From Silicimonas sp. (GTDB taxonomy: Bacteria; Pseudomonadota; Alphaproteobacteria; Rhodobacterales; Rhodobacteraceae): DNA of 64,000 nucleotides. This document shows positions 24,212 to 33,367 of the stretch, one piece after another (position 1 is the first letter of the stretch; each line of letters begins with the position of its first letter). Under the pieces are notes generated by a model. That model was not told the origin of the DNA. It saw nothing but the letters and a program-made list of their open reading frames with translations, and ran no database searches. Both the position numbers and the translations under genes were made by a program. The stretch spans positions 1-64,000 of the forward strand of contig JAJEFO010000016.1 of the NCBI GenBank assembly GCA_022820365.1, read 5' to 3'.

Positions 24212-25483
24212 CTAGTTGGTTGCACGGGGATCGTGAATCACCGTCCACATGCCATTCATGGCCTGCACGAAGACGTACGGCTTGAGCGCTTCGCCTTCAT
24301 CCTGCACCCGTTGCACCTCGCCGATCAGGCCTTGGGTCTGTTCAAGCATCTCGAGGCCATCGCGGATCTTTCGGCGGTCAGCCATGAGCGATTCAGGCGT
24401 GTTGTCTATGCCGACGCTTTCGATGACCTGCTTGATGATCATGACATTTTCCCAAGCCGCCGCGCTGTGAAGATCGGCATCGCCACCGTTCTCGTTGGCG
24501 AGCATTGCGACCTTTTCCGCTGCTGGCGTGATCGGCGCAAAGCTTGTCGGGATGATCATGCCCTCGGCCGCTTCCGCGCAACCCTTCATGACTTCGGCAC
24601 TGGACGAGCTCGTAAGACCAATCAGGAGCTTGGGCTCCGCACGCCGTCTCTTCAACTCCTTGAGCATGCCGCAAGTCGTGAACGGATGGGATGAGATGAC
24701 GTAGATATCCGCATTGGACTTCTTGAATGCACGCGCCTGGACCGAGAAGTTCGTGTCTGCCATCAGCCAGTTGGAGGAACTGGTCAGCACTTCTGCGCTG
24801 CCCGAACCGAGGTCACCGGTCACACCCTCAATGTCGCCGGTCGCCCAGTCGAAGCCATGACGCTTCGACGCTTGAACGATAACCTTGGAGTAGGTGCCGT
24901 TGGAATGGCCCTGGTCTGTCTCCGTTCCACCGTAGATGGTCTTCAGATCCGGATAGGTCTTTGCAACCCAGGCGAAGAGCTTGTCGTACATGTCCGGCTC
25001 GTTCGGCGTGTTTCGGAATGTCCATTGGCTGATCTTGGCCAGTCCGTTGCGTACGGCCGTATCGGTGAGGATCGGAAATTGCAGCCCGGTGTCGGTGTCG
25101 TCTCCGACCGTCTTTTGGAAGACGCCGAACATGGCCGCAGCGGCACCGGAGCAGGTCGGTCCTATACCGATCAATGCCGAGGATTCCGAAGCGACCTTGC
25201 GGGCGACCGAAATTGCCTGTTCGGCATTGCAGGCGGAATCATAGTAGGTGTACTCGAGCTTGGCCTTTGTTCCATCGGCCAGCATGATGCCGCCGGAATC
25301 GTTGACCTCCTTCACGGCGGCCTTGAGTACGGCTTCGGAGTTCACGCCAAACGACCGCAACGGGCCAGACTTGGCGCCCCAACCGGCGATGTGGACGGTC
25401 TCTTCCGCCAGTGCCGGCGAGATCATGGCCGACAGGGCCGCTGCCGCGACCGCGGGTTTCAGGATGCGTTTCAAGTTGGTCAT
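24212..25483 (-). CDS. livK: LivK-type ABC transporter substrate-binding protein
   Basis: A 423-residue periplasmic binding protein of the type I (Leu/Ile/Val, amide, urea) family with a signal peptide (KPAVAAAALSAMISPALAEE). It has the typical VHIAGWGAKSGPLRSFG start, a VNDSGGI box and SALIGIGPTCSGAAAAM with the ligand-contacting serine/threonine. It is the only binding protein for two permease sets. The length and a C-terminal domain with MADRRKIRDGL resemble receptors for amides, urea or aromatic acids more than strict Leu-binding protein, so substrate is open. Divergent from a FadR-type regulator. Confidence 0.9.
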   Translation of the reverse strand: MTNLKRILKPAVAAAALSAMISPALAEETVHIAGWGAKSGPLRSFGVNSEAVLKAAVKEVNDSGGIMLADGTKAKLEYTYYDSACNAEQAISVARKVASESSALIGIGPTCSGAAAAMFGVFQKTVGDDTDTGLQFPILTDTAVRNGLAKISQWTFRNTPNEPDMYDKLFAWVAKTYPDLKTIYGGTETDQGHSNGTYSKVIVQASKRHGFDWATGDIEGVTGDLGSGSAEVLTSSSNWLMADTNFSVQARAFKKSNADIYVISSHPFTTCGMLKELKRRRAEPKLLIGLTSSSSAEVMKGCAEAAEGMIIPTSFAPITPAAEKVAMLANENGGDADLHSAAAWENVMIIKQVIESVGIDNTPESLMADRRKIRDGLEMLEQTQGLIGEVQRVQDEGEALKPYVFVQAMNGMWTVIHDPRATN

Positions 25484-25838
25484 TGTTCCTTCCCTTTCAT
25501 TGGCATTGCCGGCGTTGAACCTTCGTCCGGGTTCGCTTTCCGCCGTGAGAACACATGGCTAAGGACACTCTCTGTCGCTTGTCTATCGCGGTTGCCAGGA
25601 CTGCCGTGTTGCGGTGGCTTGATTGATAGCCCCGGATTGGCACCGAGGGACTGGAATTCAGATCCTTGCAACTTGGCACCGATGGACCAAGGGATTCCGG
25701 CCAACCCGAGGGGATCACTCCAAGTTTCGGGCGCACGATGTCACTGCATTCCGACGATCCGAACATGATCGCGTCCAGGCCCCTTTTGACTGGCGCGTAT
25801 CCGGCGCCATTGGTTGTGCCCGTCAGCAGAACTGACCC

Positions 25839-25877
25839 TTGACGATTTTCACGTATAACAATATTTGTCAAGCAAAT
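25839..25877 (+). promoter_or_regulatory. Promoter with overlapping palindromic operator of the GntR gene
   Basis: TTGACG at 25839-25844, a 17-base spacer and TATTTG at 25862-25867 make a plausible sigma-70 promoter. The palindrome ATTTG-TCAAG-CAAAT at 25863-25877 overlaps the -10 box. FadR-type regulators bind such short palindromes, so autoregulation and control of the divergent livK are likely. Confidence 0.5.
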
Positions 25878-25930
25878 CTATGAATATTGCAATGCCCATC
25901 GGATTGCGTGGCATTGAGAGGAGAAATCGT

Positions 25931-26680
25931 GTGAAATACGAACCCGTCGTCACGGAGAGCGTCGCAAAACAGATCGCCGAGCAGATTCGCCGGGCCATAA
26001 CCAACGGCACCCTGAAAGCCGATGACAAGCTGCCAACCGAATCGGAACTGGCCCGTCAGTACAATGTTTCCCGCCCGACAATTCGCGAAGCATTGAAGCG
26101 GCTTGCCGCGAAGAGCCTCATCCGTTCGAGACGCGGTCCAGCTGGTGGAACCTTTGTGAGGGCACCTAGCGCGGAAGACATGTCACAAGACCTGATATCC
26201 TCCGTAGCCCTTATGGTCAGCCTGAGTGTGTTTGATTTGACCGAAATTGCCGAAACACGCCACGAACTCGAACGCGTGTGCATTCGCCTTGCCGTCAAGC
26301 GACGCACCGAAGCCGAACTGAGCCGCATGGCTACCGAGATCAAGCTACAGAAGGACAAGTCACTGACGGACGAGGAGTTTTGTGCATCTGATGTCCGCTT
26401 TCATCGCGCCCTCGTGGATGCAACCCATAACTCGGTCATGCAGTTTCAGATGTTTACCGTGATCGAAGCCCTGCAGCCCGTCGAGAACATGGTGATCTTC
26501 CGCTTCCGGGAGCGGGAAAAGACCATCGAACAGCATGAGAAGATCTGGCGTGCGCTTCGTGCTCAGGATCTAGAAAAGGCCGAAAAGGCCATTGATGAAC
26601 AGATGGTTTACCTGCGCAAGAGCTTTTCTCAGGCACAGGAATGGCGGCGGAAGCGCGACTCGGCAGAAACGGTCGCGTAG
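25931..26680 (+). CDS. FadR-subfamily GntR transcriptional regulator
   Basis: A 249-residue regulator. The GTG at 25931 is chosen because AGGAG lies 7 bases before it and because it gives the standard GntR N-terminus (SVAKQIAEQIRRAI). The winged helix includes LPTESELARQYNVSRPTIREALKRL. The C-terminal FCD domain has the metal-ligand pattern with ETRHELE, DVRFHRALVDATHN and QHEKIWRAL. It is divergent from the LIV operon, a standard arrangement for a local ligand-sensing repressor. Effector unknown. Confidence 0.9.
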   Translation: MKYEPVVTESVAKQIAEQIRRAITNGTLKADDKLPTESELARQYNVSRPTIREALKRLAAKSLIRSRRGPAGGTFVRAPSAEDMSQDLISSVALMVSLSVFDLTEIAETRHELERVCIRLAVKRRTEAELSRMATEIKLQKDKSLTDEEFCASDVRFHRALVDATHNSVMQFQMFTVIEALQPVENMVIFRFREREKTIEQHEKIWRALRAQDLEKAEKAIDEQMVYLRKSFSQAQEWRRKRDSAETVA

Positions 26681-27201
26681 ACCAGCCGCGCGAACAGTCG
26701 TCCGCTGGTTGCTAATTTTGCTTGGCTGAACAGGATCGAGCGACAAGAAAGTCAGTTTTGAGTGCGTGTTTCGGGCGAATTCGCTGGTTGGCCACCGGCA
26801 TCGTTCATCAGCAGGCCACGGGTTTGTTCACGCCGTCACTGCCGTATTGCTTGCTGGCATCAATGTCGGGCTGGTGGTCCCAGACGTAACCGGAACTGCC
26901 TTTCAGGCTCTCGTGCAGGAAACACCGCTGCTTCTTGTTATTCTTCACCGGCGCAGAGAGAGAGCGTCAAGATCAAGTAGGCCGGCCAGCGCGCCGTGCA
27001 AATTCGCGACCAGTTGCGCATGGTCCGGATCTTTTGCACCAACTTATGGGATTCGTGCGGCTGTGTGAGTGAGACATGCAGGAAAGTGGCGTGTCCTGCC
27101 GTTCCAGGGCCTCGCGGCGCAAGAACTCGATCGTTTGGCCAGGGAGAAGTTTCTTGACAATTTCCGCTGTTCGGAGACTGGAGACTGAAAGGCGAGATTG
27201 A
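26681..27201. other. Intergenic region without a recognisable gene
   Basis: About 520 bases. Short open frames exist on both strands but none has a start signal or family resemblance. I see no RNA gene. Possibly remnant DNA. Confidence 0.6.
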
Positions 27202-28233
27202 ATGGAGCGCCCAGTGAAACATGCAGCTTGCGCTCTTGTGCTTTTCGCCACCATCGGGTCCGCGGCTCAAGGTCTCGCCGATGGCTTGACCCTTGCCACT
27301 TGGAATGTCGCGGACCTGCACCACGAAACCGGCGAACCGCTCAGGAACTGGTCTGTCGCCCGGGAGGATGTCGACTACTCACGGCTGGCTGCAACGGCGA
27401 AGCGGCTTGACGCGGACGTGATTGCACTGCAGGAAATCGGGTCGCCTGCGGCACTTGAACGAATCTTCTCGTCCGAAGACTATCACTTGATCGTGTCTGA
27501 TCGATATGTGCCAGGCAGCGAAATACTGCCGCCCGAAGAAAGGGACATCTTCACGGCCCTCGCCATCTCCAGGGCTACCTTCCCGAAGCTTCCGGATGTA
27601 AGGACCGTGCAGGCTTTCTCGATTCAGCATGTCGCGCTCAGTCGCGACGGATCCGCCGAAAGCGTTCGGCCGACCAGGTCCGCCATGCAGGTCGACTTCG
27701 AGCATGAAGGACAGGAGATCTCCTTCCTCAATGTCCATCTCAAGTCGTCCTGCCACCAATATCCCTTGCGGAATGTCGAGGACCAGGATTTCTTCACCGG
27801 ACGCGCTTTCCGATCGCGGTTTGACTGCAGGACGCTGAAGGCGCAGCTCGCCATCCTGGAGAACTGGATCGAGGCGAGGCACGCTCTGGGCCACCATGTG
27901 GTTGTGGCGGGCGACTTCAACCGCCGCCTCAATCTGGTCCATGGCAATCCAACGCGTCACGAGGACTTCTGGGCGGAATTGAACGACGGGACTCCAGCCG
28001 GCCTTGAGCTGTCGAAGGGACCCGAGGGCAAGGACTTTGTATGCTGGCCCAATCATGAAAAGAGGTTCGAGGAGCATATCGACTTGATCGTTGCGGACAA
28101 TGCGTTCCTGCAATCGTTCGCGAGCGTGGAGTTCGAGAAACTCGGTCTTGGCCATGACGATGCACCCGAATACGCGGGATGGGATCGAAAGCGCCTGAGC
28201 GATCACTGCCCGGTGGTGCTGAGACTCGAATAG
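27202..28233 (+). CDS. Exported endonuclease/exonuclease/phosphatase family protein
   Basis: A 343-residue protein with a signal peptide (KHAACALVLFATIGSAAQGLA) and the EEP fold of DNase I and sphingomyelinases. The hallmarks are LATWNVADL near the mature N-terminus, the metal-binding glutamate in VIALQEIGS, VVAGDFNRRL with catalytic Asp/Asn, and the C-terminal SDHCPVVL. It is predicted to be a periplasmic or secreted metal-dependent phosphodiesterase; nucleic acid versus phospholipid or other phosphate ester cannot be decided. Single-gene unit. Confidence 0.87.
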   Translation: MERPVKHAACALVLFATIGSAAQGLADGLTLATWNVADLHHETGEPLRNWSVAREDVDYSRLAATAKRLDADVIALQEIGSPAALERIFSSEDYHLIVSDRYVPGSEILPPEERDIFTALAISRATFPKLPDVRTVQAFSIQHVALSRDGSAESVRPTRSAMQVDFEHEGQEISFLNVHLKSSCHQYPLRNVEDQDFFTGRAFRSRFDCRTLKAQLAILENWIEARHALGHHVVVAGDFNRRLNLVHGNPTRHEDFWAELNDGTPAGLELSKGPEGKDFVCWPNHEKRFEEHIDLIVADNAFLQSFASVEFEKLGLGHDDAPEYAGWDRKRLSDHCPVVLRLE

Positions 28234-28617
28234 GTCAGTATCAGAATTTCGCAATCGCAAGCTTCTAAGCAGGTTGGCGCGCATCGCGAAACCGAACATT
28301 GGCCTCTGAACGGGTGGACGTCCAATGGTCGGCATGACGATTCGACGCGCTGTCGGGTCCCGGTTCTGCCGATCGGACAGTTCTCGTTTCCTGTTGACGC
28401 GGCGGATGTCGCGTCGGAATGACATCTCACTCGTGTGGCGTCCTCTCGCCAGATCAGAAGTCGGGTTAGGAACCGGAGAAGATCTTGGTGATTGTGGCCA
28501 GTTTTTGCGTGCGCTATGTGTGCAATGCGCTGTCGCGCAGGAGCAAATCTGGCATTGTCGAGGCGCATTCCGGCGTAGCAGAAACCGCCGCCAGTGGTTT
28601 GAAGATACACAAAAAAA
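28234..28617. other. Intergenic region without a recognisable gene
   Basis: 384 bases between the EEP-family gene and dusA. No credible ORF, RNA gene or terminator-like hairpin seen. Confidence 0.6.
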
Positions 28618-29637
28618 ATGGAAACAAGCCAGCAATCCAGACTTTCCATTGCGCCAATGATGGATTGGACCGATCGCCATTGCCGGTATTTGCACCGGCT
28701 CATGTCGCGTCGTGTCCGGCTCTATACCGAAATGGTGACGTCCGCCGCATTGGTTCGCGGCAACGCCAAGCATCTCATTGCCTATAACGAATCCGAACAT
28801 CCGCTGGCACTTCAACTTGGTGGTTCGGATCCGTCCGAGCTGGCCGAAGCCGCGCGGATTGCTGCGGACGATGGATATGACGAAGTCAACCTGAACGTCG
28901 GCTGTCCCTCCGAACGAGTCCAATCGGGAACGTTTGGCGCCGTCCTCATGAAGAGACCTGATCTGGTGGCTGAATGTTTGGAGGCCATGCGATCTGCTGT
29001 CACGGTTCCAGTCACCGTCAAGTGCCGGATTGGAGTCGATGATCAGGCTCCTGCTGTCGTGCTGCCGGACTTCTTGCAGCGCGTCAGGGATGTTGGCGTG
29101 ACGACCGTTGCGGTCCATGCGCGAAAGGCGTGGCTCCAAGGGCTCAGCCCGAAGGAAAATCGTGAAATCCCGCCTTTGGACCATGACCTCGTATGCGCCA
29201 TGAAGGACCGGTTTCCAGACCTCCAGATCATCTTGAATGGCGGCATTGCCTCCCTGGAACAGGCACGTGTTCTGCTGGACCGGGGCATGGACGGCATCAT
29301 GATCGGACGGGCCGCCTATCAGTCGCCTTGGCGCATCCTTGGAACGGCTGACCGCGAAGTCTTCGGAGAGAGATCGCCATTCTTGTCGCCGGCAGAAGTG
29401 GTTCGCGCCATGTGCCCCTACATTGAGCACCACCTCGATGACGGTGGGCGGCTCCATTCTGTGACGCGGCACATGCTCGGACTCTTCGCGGGGCGTCCAG
29501 GAGCACGCCGCTGGCGGCGCATGCTTTCCGAGCGTGTTCGTGAAGAAGGGGCAGGGGTTGGAACTGTGCTTGAGGCTCTTGAATTGGTCACACAGTCCGC
29601 TGGAGACAGAGACATGGATTTTGGAGAGGCCGCCTGA
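28618..29637 (+). CDS. dusA: tRNA-dihydrouridine synthase DusA
   Basis: A 339-residue FMN enzyme that reduces uridine in the tRNA D-loop. It starts RLSIAPMMDWTDRHCRYL, the DusA signature, with the catalytic cysteine in VNLNVGCPSERVQSG, the substrate-binding VTVKCRIGVDDQ and HARKAWLQGLSPKENR, and the FMN-phosphate loop GGIASLEQARVLLDRGMDGIMIGR. The R-K-pattern after HARKAWLQG is typical of DusA rather than DusB. No dusB lies upstream of ntrB in this window, where Rhodobacter carries it. Confidence 0.95.
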   Translation: METSQQSRLSIAPMMDWTDRHCRYLHRLMSRRVRLYTEMVTSAALVRGNAKHLIAYNESEHPLALQLGGSDPSELAEAARIAADDGYDEVNLNVGCPSERVQSGTFGAVLMKRPDLVAECLEAMRSAVTVPVTVKCRIGVDDQAPAVVLPDFLQRVRDVGVTTVAVHARKAWLQGLSPKENREIPPLDHDLVCAMKDRFPDLQIILNGGIASLEQARVLLDRGMDGIMIGRAAYQSPWRILGTADREVFGERSPFLSPAEVVRAMCPYIEHHLDDGGRLHSVTRHMLGLFAGRPGARRWRRMLSERVREEGAGVGTVLEALELVTQSAGDRDMDFGEAA

Positions 29638-30184
29638 CGCAGGCTTGGCAGGTTCGGTCCGGTGGTCGGAATTCTGACATCGGGATGCGGCGCAGATTCT
29701 CCAGGAAGATGCCCGGCAGGAAGTTTCGACAGCAATGACAAGTCCTACCACAAGAGCATCTTGTGCATCTGCTCGCGTCATGAAACCCGCATGAGCGTCG
29801 CGGTGCGCCTCGTCCCGGTTGAGAACTCCAGTGGAACTGTCTGCGGTGAGCGTCTCCATGATCGGCAACCAGGGCCTTGATCCAACACACAGATTCCGGA
29901 AGGGTATCGTCATCCGGGCCGTGATTGAACTTCGGCTTCCGGTTCAAGCCCTTCACAAGAGCGGCCGGATTTGTCGACGCCCAGCGGATGCATTCACCGC
30001 ATGATCGATTCATGTATGCCCTCGGTGTCGGCGATTTTCGGTTTCGACAGGTTGATCCCGGACGGCCGAAGCCAATTGATTTTCCGACCTTGATCGATTT
30101 CAATGATCCGGTCCCGATGGCGCATGCCCGCATTGCCATAGTTCGGGCATGCGCCTAAATTTGAGCGAAACAGGGAGAAATAGG
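29638..30184. other. Intergenic region upstream of the second TRAP operon
   Basis: 547 bases with no credible gene. Its main structure is the 12-bp inverted repeat at 30119-30155 close to the dctP start. The rest looks unstructured. Confidence 0.6.
30119..30155 (+). promoter_or_regulatory. 12-bp inverted repeat in front of the second dctP
   Basis: GGCGCATGCCCG and CGGGCATGCGCC, a perfect inverted repeat with a 13-base loop, ending 29 bases before the dctP ATG and followed by TAAATTT. It may be a transcription attenuator or terminator, or a regulator site in the leader. Confidence 0.55.
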
Positions 30185-31195
30185 ATGCTTGCAAATCTCT
30201 TGCGGACTCTGTCCGCTGCGTTGCTTCTGGGAATTTTTGCCGGAACTGTGGGTGCGGCCGAATGGAAATTCAACAATGGGCTTCCGGAAGGCCGTGGAGA
30301 ATCAGCGCAACTCGAAACTTTTGCTGCGGACGTGGCAGACCTGACTGGCGGCAGCCTCATGATCGACGTCTTCCACGGCGGTTCGTTGAACCTCAAGGAC
30401 AACGACGTGGCGCGCTGGCTGCCCCGTGGAGCGGTCGAAATGGGTCTGGTCTGGGCGAACTACCTTGGCCGCGACGTTCCCGCCCTGAACGCGGTGATGA
30501 TCCAGGGGTCTGTCGGCAGCCCCGAGGAACTGATTGCCGCGCTGCCTGAAATCCAGGAGATTTACGCCGAGGTGCTGGGCGAATTGGACATCGTGCCGAC
30601 CGGATTCATGGCCCTGCCGCTTTTGAAGGCCTCGATATTCTGCCGAGAGGAGCCGGTCAGCTCGCTTGAAGTCCTCAGGACCAAGAAACTCCGCGTCTGG
30701 AGCAACGATCAGGTCGAAACCTTCACCAAGCTTGGCGTCTCGGCCCAAATCGTTGGTCAGAACGATCTCTACGTGGCGCTCCAGACAGGCGTCGTCGATT
30801 GCGCAGTCTATCCTGCGCTCTTCGCGCACACGATTTCGCTTCAGGAAGTGACCAAATATGCTTCCTACCTCTATCCGGTTGCAGGTGTTCCCTACGTTCT
30901 GGGCGCATCGAAAGGCGCGTGGGGTGATCTCAGTGATGCCGAGCGCGAGGCGGTTACCACGGCGGCTGCCCGTGTCTGGGAGCGCACCAACGAGTATTCC
31001 AAGGCGGAGGAAAACGAGCAGGCTGCTCGCGCCAAGCTGGCCGAGCAAGGGATCGAGTTCCTTGAGCCGTTCTCTGATGAAGATCGTGCCGCGTTCCTTG
31101 ATGCCGCCTCCGCCACTTGGCAGGAGATGGCCGAGGAAGCAGGGGGCAAGGCACCCGAGTACCGGCAGAGAATTCTCGACGTCCTCGGACGCTGA
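30185..31195 (+). CDS. dctP: TRAP transporter substrate-binding protein DctP (second system)
   Basis: A 336-residue periplasmic protein with a signal peptide ([20 protein letters not shown]) and GGGAGA before the ATG at 30185. The TRAP features are [26 protein letters not shown], and the carboxylate-clamp region [14 protein letters not shown]. It heads a P-Q-M operon. Facing sugar-oxidation genes suggest an aldonic or uronic acid or a sugar as ligand; inference only. Confidence 0.9.
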   Translation: MLANLLRTLSAALLLGIFAGTVGAAEWKFNNGLPEGRGESAQLETFAADVADLTGGSLMIDVFHGGSLNLKDNDVARWLPRGAVEMGLVWANYLGRDVPALNAVMIQGSVGSPEELIAALPEIQEIYAEVLGELDIVPTGFMALPLLKASIFCREEPVSSLEVLRTKKLRVWSNDQVETFTKLGVSAQIVGQNDLYVALQTGVVDCAVYPALFAHTISLQEVTKYASYLYPVAGVPYVLGASKGAWGDLSDAEREAVTTAAARVWERTNEYSKAEENEQAARAKLAEQGIEFLEPFSDEDRAAFLDAASATWQEMAEEAGGKAPEYRQRILDVLGR

Positions 31196-31197
31196 GC

Positions 31198-31731
31198 TTG
31201 GGCGAACGCAAGATCGAACGCAGGCGTTTGGCAATCGCGAACCGCATTGAGAGATTGCTGGCGCCTGTGTTTGTCGCCATGGCTGTCCTGGCAGCACTGG
31301 CTGGCGGCGCGATTGTAGTTCTGATCGGCGCAAGCGTGACAATGCGCTACTTCGCGTATGCGCCGTTCCGATTTACCGAAGAACTTGTCGGGCTTCTCAT
31401 GACGGCCGCATTCTTTCTCGCCCTGCCACTGGCAACGCTTCGGGCCGAGCACGTTCGCGTGCTTGTGCTTGTATCTGCACTGCCTGACAGAGCAGCGCGG
31501 TCGGTCAGCTTTCTGGCGGCACTGTTTGGGGCCGCGTTCTGTCTGTGGTTTCTTGCGCTTTGCCTTCCTTGGCTGGATTTCGCCTTTGATCGCAACATCA
31601 AGACGGAGGTTGGCCGTCTCCTGATGTATCCTTGGATGGCGCTTCTTCCCGTGTCCATGGCCTTGAGCATGGTGGCGTTCCTGGCAGGCGGCGCGTCAGG
31701 GCAGGGTGAATGGAAGACCGGCCAATCCTGA
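31198..31731 (+). CDS. dctQ: TRAP transporter small permease subunit DctQ (second system)
   Basis: A membrane protein of about 177 residues with four transmembrane helices and the DctQ pattern SVTMRYFAYAPFRFTEELVGLL. The start is uncertain: a TTG at 31198, two bases after the dctP stop, fits close coupling, but no strong Shine-Dalgarno is seen. It lies between dctP and dctM. Confidence 0.85.
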   Translation: MGERKIERRRLAIANRIERLLAPVFVAMAVLAALAGGAIVVLIGASVTMRYFAYAPFRFTEELVGLLMTAAFFLALPLATLRAEHVRVLVLVSALPDRAARSVSFLAALFGAAFCLWFLALCLPWLDFAFDRNIKTEVGRLLMYPWMALLPVSMALSMVAFLAGGASGQGEWKTGQS

Positions 31732-31749
31732 CCTGTCTGAAGGAATGCG

Positions 31750-33045
31750 ATGTTTAGTTTCTGGGGGCTTCTGGTCGGCGGTCTGGTGGTTTTTGCTGGC
31801 TCGGGGCTTGCACTGGGGGCGGCGCTTGGAATTACCGGGCTCCTGATCCTTCACTTTCTTGCAGGCGGGTCGACATTTGTCGCGGTCGACGCTGTCTGGA
31901 ACGTGCTGAACTCCTTCACGCTCAGCGCCATTCCACTCTTCATCATGCTCGGCGAGATCATGCTGCGGAGTGGAGTCAGTGAGAGGATTTACTCGGCACT
32001 GGTGCCTCTCTTCCAGCGCGTTCCCGGCGGCCTTCTGCATACCAATATCGCCGTCTGTACACTCTTCGGCGCAGTCAGCGGCTCAAGCCTGTCGACCGCC
32101 GCGGCGGTTGGCTCCGTCGCCTACCCCGAGATGACCGAACGCGGCTATGACCGACGGATGGTCGTTGCTTCGCTGGCCGGCGGCGGAACGCTTGGCCTGC
32201 TGATCCCGCCCAGCCTTTCGCTGTTGATTTACGGCGCGTTGACCGAAACCTCTATCGGGCGGTTGTTTCTGGCCGGCCTTTTGCCCGGCCTGCTCTTCGC
32301 GGGGATGTTCATGCTCTATATCCTCCTGCGTTGCCTCTCCCGTCCGGATCTTTCTCCGAGGAGTGATACGGCCGCTGGCTTGACGACGATTCTGCTCAAG
32401 CTCTTGAGCCTGTGGCCATTTCTGCTGCTGATCCTGGCGATCATGGGCAGCATAGCGTTCGGATTTGCAACGCCGACGGAGGCTGCGGGAGTCGGGGTGA
32501 TCGCGACGATTGTCGTCGGCCGGTTCTGGGGCAATCTGACCCTGAAGACACTGGTTGCGAGCTTCTATGCGGCAATCCTTCTCTTCGCTTCGATCGCATT
32601 CGTCGTCATGGGCGCGACCATTCTTGCGCAGGCGGTGAGTCTCCTAGGTGTTCCGCAGTCAATCCTTGAAGCAGTGCGCGCTGCCGAACTCGGGCCATTG
32701 CAAGTGCTGGCACTCGTCGTCTTGATCTATTTGGTGCTGGGTTGCTTCTTCGACGGGCTCTCGCTGATGATCATGACGCTTCCGATCGTGGTGCCGCTCA
32801 TGGTCGGCCTTGGTTACGATGCGATCTGGCTAGGCGTGATCATCACCATTCTGATCGAGATAGGCCAAGTCACCCCACCCGTGGGGCTCAATCTGTCCGT
32901 CCTTGTCTCCGTTACGAAAGAGAAGGTGTCGCTTGGCGAAGCCGCAGTTGCCACGATTCCTTACTGGCTGATCCTGCTTGCGGGCATTGCGTGTCTTGCA
33001 ATGCTTCCGCAGATCGCTCTTTTTCTGCCGACGGTGCTGATGTGA
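31750..33045 (+). CDS. dctM: TRAP transporter large permease subunit DctM (second system)
   Basis: A 431-residue protein with about 12 hydrophobic segments and the DctM motifs GGLLHTNIAVCTLFGAVSGSS, GTLGLLIPPSLSLLIYG, FATPTEAAGVG and a final VTPPVGLNLSVL. AAGGAA precedes the ATG. It completes the P-Q-M operon and converges with the oxidoreductase genes on the other strand. Confidence 0.93.
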   Translation: MFSFWGLLVGGLVVFAGSGLALGAALGITGLLILHFLAGGSTFVAVDAVWNVLNSFTLSAIPLFIMLGEIMLRSGVSERIYSALVPLFQRVPGGLLHTNIAVCTLFGAVSGSSLSTAAAVGSVAYPEMTERGYDRRMVVASLAGGGTLGLLIPPSLSLLIYGALTETSIGRLFLAGLLPGLLFAGMFMLYILLRCLSRPDLSPRSDTAAGLTTILLKLLSLWPFLLLILAIMGSIAFGFATPTEAAGVGVIATIVVGRFWGNLTLKTLVASFYAAILLFASIAFVVMGATILAQAVSLLGVPQSILEAVRAAELGPLQVLALVVLIYLVLGCFFDGLSLMIMTLPIVVPLMVGLGYDAIWLGVIITILIEIGQVTPPVGLNLSVLVSVTKEKVSLGEAAVATIPYWLILLAGIACLAMLPQIALFLPTVLM

Positions 33046-33367
33046 AGGAACACGTCACCAAAGGCGGAAGCGCTGCGCTTTCCATCTTCCATCGCTGACT
33101 TTATGGGTCATTGAGGTGAGCAACGCCAACGCGCGTCCGTGCAATGCGTCAAGGCCGGACGCCTCGTGGTGCCTTACCCATTGAGCCGGGCTTCGCGGAA
33201 TTGTCGCGGCTCATTGACGACTGCGCACAGGGGTGCTTGCCGCGTCAATGAGGTCTGCGGGAGCGTGCCAGCCTTGCGCGATTTCCGAGCGGGCCCGCCC
33301 CCAAATCGAGGAATTCCCGCTGATCAGGTGTCGGGCACGGTTCCGAACTGCGCCGCCGTCCTATTCG
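33046..33367. other. Convergent intergenic region
   Basis: 322 bases between two convergent gene sets. A weak bulged stem (GGAAGCGC...GCGCTTTCC near 33067-33086) could act as a terminator; nothing else is evident. Confidence 0.5.

Noticed and set aside
26762-27068. Membrane-protein-like fragment in the gap after the GntR gene
   Set aside because: A short hydrophobic run exists in one frame only, without start signal or recognisable family.
27379-29913. 844-codon minus-strand open frame
   Set aside because: It overlaps the EEP-family gene and dusA on the plus strand, both with unmistakable motifs; its translation has no family resemblance.
29638-30139. Possible gene in the spacer before the second TRAP operon
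   Set aside because: Open frames on both strands lack ribosome sites, are Cys/Arg-rich like shadow frames and resemble no family.
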